Assembly (NCBI GenBank): GCA_013180625.2 | Contig: SNVD02013957.1 | Coordinates: 1 to 64,000, forward strand | Source of the DNA: Boswellia sacra | Lineage: Eukaryota > Streptophyta > Magnoliopsida > Sapindales > Burseraceae | Direction of reading: 5' to 3' | DNA: 64,000 bases | Shown: piece after piece, positions 36,947 through 47,662 of the stretch | How positions within the stretch are numbered: the first letter of the stretch is position 1 | How the letters are laid out: every line of letters starts with the position of its first letter | Notes under the pieces: generated by a model | Told to the model about the DNA's origin: nothing | What the model saw: only the letters and a program-made list of their open reading frames with translations | The model's database searches: none | Translations under genes and position numbers: made by a program

Positions 36947-39914
36947 ATGGATTTTCATAAGCACGAAGGATCAATTAGTCATCCACCTCTTCTCGATGAA
37001 AGCAATTATGGGTACTGGAAAGCAAAGATGAAGTTTTTTCTTAAAGCAATTGATGAACGTGTATGAAAAATTTATGGTTGGAATCCACCTATCCAAGTTA
37101 ATGAAGAAGGTATCAGAGTTGTGAAATAAGAATCTGCTTGGAATTAACAAGACGATGATTTGGCACAATTGAATTCCAGGGCCATTTATTTACTTTTTAA
37201 TACGGCAATCCAAAGGCATTTAGTATTATTTTCTCTTGCAGTTCAACGAAATATGCATGGTAAAGACTCCAAAACAAGTATGAAGGGACTGTATCAATCA
37301 AGTGAACTAAAATTTTGATGCTCCCCTCTCAATTCGATAAACTCAAAATGCAAGAAGATGAGATAGCTTTAGAATTCTATGTAAGACTTTGTGAGATAAC
37401 AAATGTTGTAGGCTTGTTGGGAAAGACATATAGTGATTTAGATGTTATTTCAAAGATTTTAAGATCACTGCCTGAAAACTATCAAGCTAAAGCCATGATT
37501 ATTAACGACACTCAGAATCTTGATGAACTAAAAATTGATGAGTTGCTGGACCATTACAGTCATATGAAATAACCTTCATGCCACAAATCAAGAAGAATAA
37601 GTCCATTGTATTAGCAGCTTCATCATCAAAGATAGAAGAGAATGATACCAATACTGAAAGTTTAGATGATCAAGATGTTGCTTTAATGGTGAGAAACTTT
37701 AAAAAAATTCTCAAGAAGAATTCCAAAAAGAAGAATTAGTTCAAGGGTGCAACTAATTTCAAGAAGTTCAAGAAGGAACCAGAGAAGAAACCACAAGTGC
37801 AGTATTTTGAATGCTTACGATTCGGACATATCAGGTCTGAATGTATAAATTTAAAGAAGAAAGGCAAAAGCTTGAATGCTACTTGCAATGACAAAGCAGT
37901 GCATATGAGCAAGAGCAGTAGAGTTGTTACATTGTATTTGTTGCATTTGCATCAGATAAAGGAAAAAGAGTCATGACAGAGATAACTAAATCAGTCACAA
38001 CTGAGATAACTAATGATGCTGATTCTAAATCTTTTTTCTTTTTTTATCTAACTTATCATGAAGAATTGTAGGAAGCATGCAACGATCTTCATCATGCCTG
38101 AGAATTAGAGATTCATATGAACAAAGAAAATGAAAAGAGAATACAATAGCTCATTAGAGAGATCAAGATTGTCACATGTGAGAAATTGTTTTTGGAAGAA
38201 AATGTTGCTGAACTTGATGCAACCATTGAAAAACTAAAATTGGATTTGGTTGAAAAAGATGACTTCATAAAGGAGCATGAAGCTTCTATTCAGTACCCGT
38301 CAAAGGGAACCAATAAGCTAGATGAATTTATGGTCTGAGGAAGAAACAATAACATCAAGCATGGTTTAGGATTTGAAGCTCATAATCAAGCATCCACTTC
38401 AAAAACTATTTTTGTGGAAGCTTCTAGATCAATCACCTTATAGAAATCAGATTCCTCAATAAAGTCAGAACTATCAAAATCTGACATCTCAAACAATTCG
38501 GGTAAAGAAACACAAAAGTCAGGTAAAAATACTCAACGTTCAGGTAAAAGTTCTTCAACAAAAAGTTCTAAAAGTTCACTTCATGATGCACCTTCACATT
38601 TTGTGAAATCTCTAGTGTCTATGACAAGAAAATTTATTCCAACATGTTACTTTTGTGAGTTAAGGGACATATTAGGCCTAGATGTTATAAACTTAACAAT
38701 CCACTTATCAAAATGAACAACATACGCTGTCACATAACACACAACACAAATAGTCACATAAAACACAATAAAACTGGGTGAGCACAACAAAGTGTAATGT
38801 TACTTTAACTGTTTTAAATGCATAAGCTAATGACTCTTGGTACTTTTATAGTGGTTGTTGAAGACTTTCAGAACATGTAGTTAATGTTCAATCACTTTAA
38901 GAGATGGTGCTAAAAGTAAAGTGATGGGTAAAGGTACATTATGTATTGCCAGTTTACCTAAATTTAATGATGTACTTTTGTTGAAAGTCTTAAAGCCAAT
39001 TTACTCAATATTAGTCAGATTTATGATGATAATTATACTAGTTGAGTTTAATAAGAATAAATGCATGATTCTTGATTCCAATAAGAATTGCATTCTTGAA
39101 GGCAGTAGATCTAATGATAACTGTTGTTTGTTGACTAAATTGAGTGCAATGCATGCTAAAAACTTCTAAGATTGAATTATGACATCAAAAACTTAGTGAT
39201 ATGAATTATAAGGACTTAGTCAAATTAACTAAGACTGGTACAGTTAGAGGAGTGCCTAAGTTTAAGCATAAGCCTAACATTGTGTATGGCCCTTGCCAAA
39301 AAGGTAAGCAAATTAAGAGTTCACATGATTCTAATTCTTTTCTTGGCACTTCAAAGATTCTTGAATTGTTACAAATGGATCTCATGGGCCCAATGCAACT
39401 TCAAAGCATTGCAGGGAAAAGATATGTTTTTGTTTGTGTAAATGACTATTCAAGGTATAGCTGGGTAAATTTTGTTAAAGAAAAATCTGACACATTTGAT
39501 ATATTTAGAAACCTATGTATCAAGGTACAGAATGCACAGAATAGAAACATTGGGAGAATTATCAAATTTAGAAGTGATCATGGAAAGGAATTTGAAAATA
39601 AGAGTTATGCAAACTTTTGCAAACTTCATGGCATCACTCATGAATTTTCAACACCCAAGACTCCTGAGCAGAATGGAATTGTGGAGAGGAAGAATAGGAC
39701 ATTGTAGGAGATGGCTCGAGTGATGTTGAAGAGCAAGAAGTTTACGAAGAGGCTTTGGGCAAAGGCAATCATCACAACATGTTACATCATCATTAGAGTT
39801 TTCTTAAGGCTAGAAACCTGTCAAACACCTGATAAGTTGCTAAAAGAGAGAAAACCTAACCTTAAACACTTTCATGTTTTTGGTTGTATGTGTTATATTC
39901 TAAATGATAGAAAT
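36947..39914 (+). pseudogene. Sirevirus B gag and integrase (first part), decayed
   Basis: The ATG at 36947 opens a Gag (MDFHKHEGSISHPPLLDES...) with a UBN2-type region at 37315-37572 in a clean frame. A first zinc knuckle near 37798-37845 has lost its first Cys (YFECLRFGHIRSEC). A second, near 38643-38690, needs a frame change to read CYFCE..GHIRPRCY. No protease active site could be located. The pre-integrase domain lies at 38921-39169. The integrase core at 39201-39914 has DLMGPMQ...VNDYSRY..., FRSDHGKEFEN and TPEQNGIVERKNR, so the DDE acidic residues are visible. Many stops are present. The frame is cut at 39914 (after NDRN) by the Athila-like insertion and resumes at 49095. Confidence 0.85.
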
Positions 39915-41342
39915 TGATAGGTGTCTAATTATATATCATTTTCATATTAATTCATCCATGTTTCTTTGCTATATTCCTTGGTATTTTTATGTTTTTGTGT
40001 GGTTTTGATATTTGTAGGAGTTTTGGAGCAGCTTGCACAAAAATGGAGTAAAACCCTTCATTTTCACCTCTGCTAGTTAACCATCTTCTCGGATTCAATT
40101 GTATTGATATACAATGAACTCGATGACATGTTGTATACCGTTGGAAAGCTCACAAAGTCTATTTTCTAGAGAAATTTACGATTCATGAATTTATTCAGTG
40201 TACCAAAAGTTATAATCAAAACAGTGTGAGAAGTGTAGAAATATAATTTCACAAATTTCTGTAGCATGTATAATACGGGGCACTGTAGCAGTTTACTGTA
40301 GCAGAGTATATAAACACATTTTAGAGTTTTATTTTGATAACTTGAAGAGGCCAGAACGTGGTAGAGGCTGCATCTTTGAATTTCTCTCATCTCTTAGAGT
40401 TCTTGAAGGAGATTGAAGGCTTGGAAAGAGGAAGAACTACAAATCCTAAGAGATTTCATCAGATTTGCTAAGTTTTTCATTTCCCTTTCATTTTCTGGAA
40501 TTGCTATGTATTGTATTGTATTTGTATTGTGTCTGAATATGTGTAACTAAATCTGAATTGGTTGAGGGTAATTTCAAAGCCCTTGACATGGTGTTTGTGA
40601 GTTGATTGTGCAAGAAATTATTATCCAATTCTCTAATTGAAGTTGCTTGTATTTTCCCATGTTTAATGCTTATGATTACTTGCTGATTGTATTTGGGTGG
40701 CCAACTGAATATAATCTGGATATTGTCTATTGCTAGACTAGAAATCTTGATCCGTAATTGTCTTGAATTTCTAATCATTAGTAGCAAAATTGTGATCAGA
40801 GATTGCAATTGGAGAATATAACCTAAGTTAAATAATCCGAGCTTGTGTGTTTATTGCTTAGATCAACCTATCTTTCTTTCGTAATGCATCCATTGAATTA
40901 AATTTAGAGAGCTTGTTCTAGGTTGTTTAATGGATAGAGATTAAATAAAGAGCCTGTTTTATTTAACAACAAAGTAAGGAAAGATTGGGATAACAGAGCT
41001 TATTGTTATCTACGGTTGATAATTTCAATGGTGTAATTGGATGATAATTCTACAATTAATTCGCAAATCCATATCTTGTGGTGGAGAATGATCCCTTAAC
41101 TAGATTTCTATCATTGATTAATTCCCATTTCAATTAAGTTTGCATTGTGTTATTCATTAATTACCATCGTATTCAGTTTTTCATCTAGTTAATCAACCAA
41201 CAAAACCCCCCATAACCCCCCATTTAGTTATTTGTTGCTGGAAATAACAAATTCAATTAGAATCAATCCTCGTGGGAACGATATCTTACTTATCACTTTA
41301 TTACTTGTGCGACTAGTATACTTGCTAGTTTCGAATGCATCA
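39915..41342 (+). repeat. 5' LTR of the nested Athila-like element
   Basis: 1428 bp, TGATAGGTGTC...GAATGCATCA. Next to the target duplication on the left and, after a 6-base spacer, the primer binding site on the right. Confidence 0.92.
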
Positions 41343-41348
41343 AGTTTT

Positions 41349-41365
41349 TGGCGCCGTTGCCGGGG
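41349..41365 (+). other. Primer binding site, tRNA-Asp(GTC)
   Basis: TGGCGCCGTTGCCGGGG is the exact complement of the last 17 bases of plant tRNA-Asp(GTC) including CCA, the Athila-lineage primer. Confidence 0.92.
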
Positions 41366-41455
41366 ATTGATTTTCTAATCGATTTGTTATTTTGTTTTCA
41401 TTGTTGATTCATATTTTTTTTGTTTTTCTTTTCTGATTGTTTGTGTTTAGGTGAC

Positions 41456-43475
41456 ATGGCAGTAAACTTCCAACAATTCAGTAGCTGATTTGAGCCACAA
41501 CTACATTGGAGAGTAAATGAGGTAAGCACTCCGAACATTGAACAACAACTTTCTGAGCTAACCTCTCTTGTGGAAAACATGGCTGTAGGACATATGCAAA
41601 AATCCTTATGCATGTGGGGTATATTCTACCATGGAGCATCCAATCGACATGTATCCAACTTTACAAGAAGAATATATGGAACGAGCCAATGCCATGGGTG
41701 GATTTTCAGGACAACCAAGGCAATGGTATGATCCTTCTCTAATACTTACAATGCCGGATGGGGAGATCACCCTAATTTTAATTACTGGAATCATCAACCA
41801 ATCGCCCCAAATGCCATACCAAATCGGCCACAAGGTTTTAATCAACCTAGAGTGCAGCAACCATTTCAAATGCAACCACCACCAATGCCACAACCAGCAC
41901 CACAACCAGCTCCAGAAAACTCAGGTATGTCACTCCAAGATATTGTTAATGCACTTGCCACTAACATAATGCAATTCCAACAGGAAACTGGGGCAAGTAT
42001 CCAAAACCTGGCAAATCAAATGGGATAATTGGCTACTAGCATGAGCAAATTCGAGGCCCAAGGCTCAGAAAAATTGTCTTCTCAAACGGTGATCAATTCA
42101 AGAAAGAATGCTTGTGTGATAACTTTGCAAAATGGAGAGCAATTAGATGTCCTGCCAAAGAAATCACAAACTGATGAAGAAGATGACACCACTTCCACCA
42201 TGAACAAGACATCATCCTCTAAGGTAAGTCTTAAAACTCCCATTCCTTCATATGTTACTCCTCCACTTTTTCCTAGTAGATTTGCAATCGAAGAAGGAGG
42301 AACAAGAACAGAAAATCCTGAAAACTTCTCACAAAATCGAGGTAAATATACCACTTCTAGATACTATCGAGCAAGTACCTCGTTATATAAAATGTCTCAA
42401 GGAGTTATGCACCAGCAAGAGAAAGTTAAAAGGAAATGAGAAAGTAAGTGTGGGGGAAAATGTTTCAGCTATTCTACAAAGAAAAATTCCTTTGAAATGC
42501 AAAGATCCAGGTACGGTCACCATTCCATGCACCATTGGTAGAACCAAGTTTGAAAGGGCTATGTTAGATTTAGGAGCATCTATTAATGTCATGCCATATT
42601 CTATTTATGCTTCTTTAAATCTTGGACCTCTTGCGGAAACTGGTATTACCATTCAACTTGCTGATCGTTCTAATGCATATCCCAAGGGAGTTGTGGAAGA
42701 TGTGCTTGTGCAAGTGAATCAATTGGTTTTCCCAGCAGACTTCTATGTTCTTGAAATGGAGGATGAGACATCTCCTAATCCAACACCGATTCTTTTAGGG
42801 AGACCATTCTCGAAAACTGCTAGAACCAAGATTGATGTTCATGATGGCACTCTCACCATAGAGTTTGATGGCAAGGTTATCCGTTTCAATATTTTTGAGG
42901 CAATGAGGTACCCTAGTAACTTATATTCTGTTTTTGTAGTTGACGTTATTGATTCTTTGCCACAACAATGTTTTGAGTTAACTCGCAAGAATGGATTGGA
43001 TGTAGCTATTAGTGAGCACATAGGGACAGAAAATTATAAGGAATCAAGAATTTTTATACAAGTGTCCAAAGAAATGGAGGAAGCTATGGCATGCTTAGAT
43101 AAGACTATAGCTATCACCACAAACAGGTATGATGTTTTGTACATTGAATTGCCTTTATCTAATGAGAAACTTCTTCCTTCTGTGATGAAAGCCAATACCT
43201 TGGAGCTTAAGCCACTTCCAGATTATTTGAAGCATGTGCTCTTGGGTGACAAAGACCCTTTGCCAATTACAATAGAAATGGGCCTTGCACCACTAAAAGA
43301 AGAGAAACGCGTCCGAGTACTTAGAGATCACAAAATAGCTATTAGGTGGATGATTGCTGACATCCAAGGCCCAGCCATATGCATGGACCGTATCTTGTTA
43401 GAAGAAGGATCCAAGCCCATTAGTAAAGCACAGCGGAGATTGGAACCTCCCATGATGGAACCAACGTCAGGCTGA
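41456..43475 (+). pseudogene. Gag-protease of the nested Athila-like element, broken
   Basis: Homologous to the intact ORF at 194-2197. The ATG at 41456 (MAVNFQQFSS) meets a TGA after ten codons (41486-41488), and further frame changes occur near 41600, 42020 and 42280. The protease end is open from 42252 to the stop at 43473-43475. It keeps LDLGASINVMP (active-site Asp) and ILLGRPF. The frame ends just at the RT N-terminus (RRLEPPMMEPTSG) and jumps to post-integrase sequence. It cannot make a full Gag from this copy. Confidence 0.88.
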
Positions 43476-43842
43476 GGACGTTAAACCAAGCGCTTATTGG
43501 GAGGCAATCCAATGTTTTTGAAAAATAAATAAAAGAAAAGAGAAGAAAAATAAAATAAGGTAATAATGATCGATTTTCGTGTCTCGAGGAGATTCCATTC
43601 GTAGGCCATCAAATTGATCAGGTTTTATCTCTCTTTGACATCTGTCTTATTTGTTTTTATTTGTTTTCACTTGTTTCTGACTTTTGTTTGTTATTGTGTT
43701 GTTATCTCTTTTATGTGTCTTTAGTTTCGTTTCTGCTCTTTTCTTTTCTTTTCTTGTGTTTAATTTGATTATTCTGTACTTCGAATTCATTTGTGCAACA
43801 GCTTGAGGAAACATCCAAACGGGAGTTGAAGTCATTGCTTGA
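43476..43842 (+). other. Post-integrase remnant and spacer with a short pol-proximal duplicate
   Basis: Begins with the gaggacgttaaacc...gggaggcaa stretch that normally follows integrase in Athila elements. At 43803-43893 one frame reads LEETSKRELKSLLEGLKRAYLGEK, resembling the segment LELKPLPDYLKHVLLGDK that precedes RT in this same element (about 43201-43262). It seems to be a second, diverged copy of that motif from another element. A pyrimidine-rich tract ending in cag precedes it at 43802, so an intron end is possible. Confidence 0.4.
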
Positions 43843-44475
43843 AGGTTTGAAACGTGCATATCTTGGAGAAAAACAAACTCAATCGCCTTATCGGTAATAT
43901 CTCTCCTTTTCTCCTCTTCAATAGATGCCGATATCTTTCTATCGAACCTTCATAAATATTTTTATTCACTTCCTCAAAATGCTGTGTTTAAAATTTATAA
44001 AGTACGGATGACTGAACTTTGGGCGTTGATGCTCCTAAATGTGCTTGCGGATATCTAATGGCTTATTGAAGCCAAGGTGAGATTGTCAGGTGAGCCTGAC
44101 ATTAATCTCGCAAAATACATGCCTGGTCTAGGAAAGAGCTACTACGCCAAGAGGCGAAGAGCGAAAAGGTTACAAGTATGTTATAAATGTGCTAGATGGA
44201 ATTGTAAACAGACTTGTCGTTCATTAGGTTTTGTGTCCAGAAATAGAGAAGATAAACTGTCATTTATTAAGAATGGTTTGAGTAATGAGTCGCTGGATAA
44301 TGTTTTATTAACTCTTGAGTCACATTCTTGTGGACTTGTTCAGCGTGAATTGCTTAATCTATGGACACAATTTCGTGATGAATTGCAGTGTTATAGTCTA
44401 GGGAATCTGACTAAAAACGACCCTGTTTGCCAGTTTATAAGAAAACTGGATGGGAAGCAAATCCCCGACTCATAG
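43843..44475 (+). pseudogene. Basic Cys-rich ORF, flexivirus nucleic-acid-binding-protein-like
   Basis: One frame runs from 43843 to the stop at 44473-44475 with a single in-frame TAA at 44056-44058. After that stop there is no ATG near the start. The key region is near 44125-44210: a GKSYYAKRRRAKR basic stretch followed at once by CYKCARWNCKQTC (Cys spacing 2-4-3). A basic arginine-rich block joined to a four-Cys cluster is the layout of the nucleic-acid-binding and silencing-related proteins near the 3' end of carla-, viti- and allexivirus genomes. The Cys spacing here is shorter than in those families. The remaining 90 residues are not recognised. Possible origins are an integrated virus gene, a host zinc-finger gene, or an element-specific regulator. 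The similarity is by motif only. Confidence 0.4.
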
Positions 44476-44704
44476 AAGGCGTTTCAGCCGTTACTGGACG
44501 TAAAACCAGAGGAAGATGTGAGCCACAATCACAACTACTTGTATATTTGAATGTGTGTTGTTGTTGTCGAATTTTATTTTTTCTTGTTTCGTTTGATCTG
44601 ATTATCAATGTTGTTTTTGTGTTGTTGTTGTTTGTTGATTTTGTTTGTTTTAATTTCAAGTTTTCTTTTTGACAAACCTTATGACTACCCTATGGCATAA
44701 GTAC

Positions 44705-44838
44705 ACGTGGGAGACAAGTGTGGTGGTTTTGTCAAACCCCACCGAAAGTATATCTCCATTTTTCATGTTTTACGTGGGAGATAAGTGTGTAGGTTTTGTC
44801 AAACCTCGCCGAAAGCATATCTAATTTTTTCAAATCTT
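44705..44838 (+). repeat. 67-bp tandem duplicate between the two cargo ORFs
   Basis: Units 44705-44771 and 44772-44838 both read acgtgggaga.aagtgtg...ggttttgtcaaacc..ccgaaag.atatct. A third, weaker half-copy (caacctctaccgaaattatgtc) follows to about 44882. Confidence 0.8.
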
Positions 44839-45033
44839 GGGGCGATAAATCTGCATCGAGCAACCTCTACCGAAATTATGTCCCCATGTGTTAAATTTGA
44901 GAGTTTTACGTGTGTATATATATCCATTCTCCATATTTTCAAATGTCATTATTATAACCTGTCTTATACTTGAAAAGCATATTACCTAACGTGCATCATT
45001 GTCTTACACAAGTTTAGAGCACTTGTAGAAATA

Positions 45034-45686
45034 GAGAAAACACCAATTCGGCGATTCCAAAATATATGCGTATTTTGTGGATCGCAATTTGGTAAAGATG
45101 GAGAGTTTACAACCGCAGCTCTTGATCTTGGTAGGACATTAGTTGGAGCTGCGAGGGGTATTCATTTGATTTATGGAGGGGGTAGTCTTGGGTTAATGGG
45201 GTGTGTGTCGACAGCTGCATCCTTGGGAGGAAGTAAAGTTCTCGGCATTATCCCTAAACCATTAGCTGTGCGAGATATCATAGGCAACACATGGGGGAAG
45301 AGTTACAGGTCTCTAGCATGCATGAGCGTATTGCACATATGGTCATTAAATCTGATGCATTTATAGCTTTGCCCGGTGGTTATGGTACATTAGAGGAGAT
45401 ATTTCAAATCACCTCTTGGGCACAGCTAAACATCCATCGGAAACCCATTGGTTTGTTAAATGTCAATAATTTTTTTGATGGTTTGTTGTCTTTTCTTGAT
45501 CAAGCAGTAGAAAAAAACTTCATCTCACAGTCGGCGAGGCAAATCCTGGTTACAGCTTCAACTGCAGGGGAGTTAATTGACAAATTACAAGCATTCGTCT
45601 ATTCGCCTGATCCAACAATAGCTCGGATAGATTGGTTTGGAGAAGGCAATAAGAGGTGTAAACTGGATTTAACGCTCCATCTGTAA
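45034..45686 (+). pseudogene. LONELY GUY (LOG)-like cytokinin riboside 5'-monophosphate phosphoribohydrolase, captured and frameshifted
   Basis: LOG enzymes release active cytokinin bases from their riboside monophosphates. Here about 217 codons cover the whole family length with no intron, whereas plant LOG genes have several. Frame 1 (45034 to about 45290) has RRFQNICVFCGSQFGK, LIYGGGSLGLMG and VLGIIPKPL. Frame 3 (ATG 45291 to stop 45684-45686) has [10 protein letters not shown], the PGGYGTLEE signature and [16 protein letters not shown]. One base is missing at the join near 45288-45292. In frame 3 the usual MHxRKxxM reads MHERIAHM: the Arg is kept, the Lys is lost. The PGGxGTxxE nucleotide-binding motif is complete. 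It lies inside the LTR pair, co-oriented, 0.56 kb after the Cys-rich ORF, with no obvious ATG for the first half. The capture probably went through spliced RNA. Activity from this copy is unlikely without frameshifting. Confidence 0.85.
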
Positions 45687-47645
45687 TCTCTATCTGCTGG
45701 TTTGCTTCATTTTCGTTTGCTTTCTCTTTATTGTGTTTATTTGATTTTTTTATGTCATTTCTTTTGAGTTTTTTTTTCAGGTTGTTTCTTTCGCCCCAGG
45801 TAATATTTTCTAATCATGGCTTTTAGAGTGGGGCTTAAAAAGTTCAATTCCTCTTGTAACGCATTCTGGATCTCTTCAATCCATAATGGCTGAATAAGGA
45901 AGCTAACTTCTAAACTTTTTAGACCCATTCTAAATGACTTGTTTTTGTTTACTGGCTTGTTGGACTTTGTTATTTTATAAGTAAGTTTAGTTTTGTGTAA
46001 TTTAGAGTTGTTGTGTGTTTTTGCCTTTATCAGTTTCGATTCAAAAAAAAAACATTGTGAAAAAACGTGAGAATGGTAGAATATGGGGTTTCCTTAACTC
46101 TTGAAACGCATTCTCTCTAAATAAATCTGTAGTTTGTTTATTTTATGTTGTTTGAAGTGTCTTGTTTCTTGTTTTGTTCTTCATAATAAAGGTATATAGG
46201 CTGGAAACCTTAAGTCTGCGGGCTACTGGTCCTAAGGATTGTTGAAATATACAATCTTGACTCAGGTGTAACAACGCCACGTACCTCTTTTCTTGCATTT
46301 TGTGGGTCGATGATAAGATAATGATTGAATTAAGAATAACTCTTGGAAAATGATAAATGATGCATGGATCTGTGTGCTTGAAATGTTTATTGGTTTTCGC
46401 TTTGCTTTTGATTCCTTGCGCAACATTGAGCACTGAGCTATTATCACTGAGTTATTTGTTCACTTAGAGAAAGTTTATGTAATTTAAATGTTTCTTCAGA
46501 TTTCAATGAATTCTAGAACTTGTTTGATGGTCACTCGAGGCGAAATCCTAGACTGTGCAACATTGGGGAAATGATTTAGGCCATCTTTGGACCGTTTGAG
46601 CCTTAATAGCCAACCTTGATTGAAATTGATCCCTAGTTACCCCTTTGAGCCTTTGTAAGCTTTTTTTTTTTTGTTAACTCACTAAAAAGATTTCCTAACC
46701 TTAAATGAATTTTTTTTTTCAAACAGTTTGTCCCTTACCTATGAGCATGTAGATCATTAACGATGACATTTTGAATTATGTTCTGGTTTTCGGAAGTTAG
46801 AGGAGGTTGGATTGTACCATGAGCAATGCAAGTGAGTTTTATTATGTTTGTAAAAAAAAAAGAGAAAAAAAAAATCTGTACTTATCTTCCACGTACTTAA
46901 ACATTGAGGACAATGTGTTGTTTAAGTGTGGGGGAGGGGAATTGCAGTTAAAGAAAAAAAAGAAAAAAAAAAGAAGAAAAAGAGATCTATACCCTTGGGT
47001 GTTCTTAAAAAGAATGAAACAAAAAAGTGTGGGGGTGTAGTTTCTTTTGTTTTCTACAAAAAAGAAAAAGAAAAAAAAGAAAAAAAGAAGATTGAGTGTT
47101 CTAAATAAGTTTGGGGGAGTAAACTGGTGAATTGAAATAAAGTTGTGTTATAGGGTTGAGCTCTACATAATCTTGAATGATTTATGTGTTTGTGGGTGAT
47201 TTGAGCCAAATTAGTATCCTTTATCATACCTTCACCCAAGCCAAACGTTACAAGCTTAATAAAGTCCTACTTGATCCTTGGTGTTGTGCATGTCTATATT
47301 AGTAGAGAGTGACTTGAAAAGCAGGCCTATGGAGTTCATTTATACACACATCTTCAATATTAAATATGATTCATTTTTATGCATAAACTCATCCGGGTTA
47401 CAAGTGAGTATGTGAGAATGGCTCTACACACACACACTTGAGGAATTGAAGTGAAGCGAAACTAATCTTTGAGATGAAATTGTTGATCAAGTGCATTATT
47501 TTGAAGTTTTCCTTGGGTAATAATTAATTACAATCTTTGAGGCCTATTTGCAAGTTGAAGCATCTGTGTGTTTTAATTTTTCTTTGATTCTGTTTCGGTT
47601 TAGTTTTGTTTCATATCGTTGTACTTGCTTGAGGACTAGCAAAGT
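45687..47645 (+). other. Non-coding 3' region of the nested element with poly-A and 'aagtgtgggg' words
   Basis: No ORF of note. The motif aagtgtggggg or a close variant occurs at 46924-46936, 47026-47037 and 47106-47117 before the functional polypurine tract at 47646-47662. The intervals are filled with A/G-only runs (46936-46985, 47057-47092). Confidence 0.6.
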
Positions 47646-47662
47646 TTAAGTGTGGGGAAATT
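47646..47662 (+). other. Polypurine tract of the nested Athila-like element
   Basis: ttaagtgtggggaaatt lies directly against the TG of the 3' LTR. It is the expected start site for plus-strand DNA synthesis. Confidence 0.8.

Noticed and set aside
43894..43924. Mini-intron (gtaata...aatag) in the cargo region
   Set aside because: 31 bp is too short for a plant spliceosomal intron.
45034..45686. LOG as an ordinary host gene
   Set aside because: It has no introns, lies between two near-identical LTRs with a matching target duplication, and is frameshifted, so it is transposon cargo.
46926..47108. Lys-rich ORFs in the 3' region of the nested element
   Set aside because: They are translations of poly-A/G runs near the polypurine tract.
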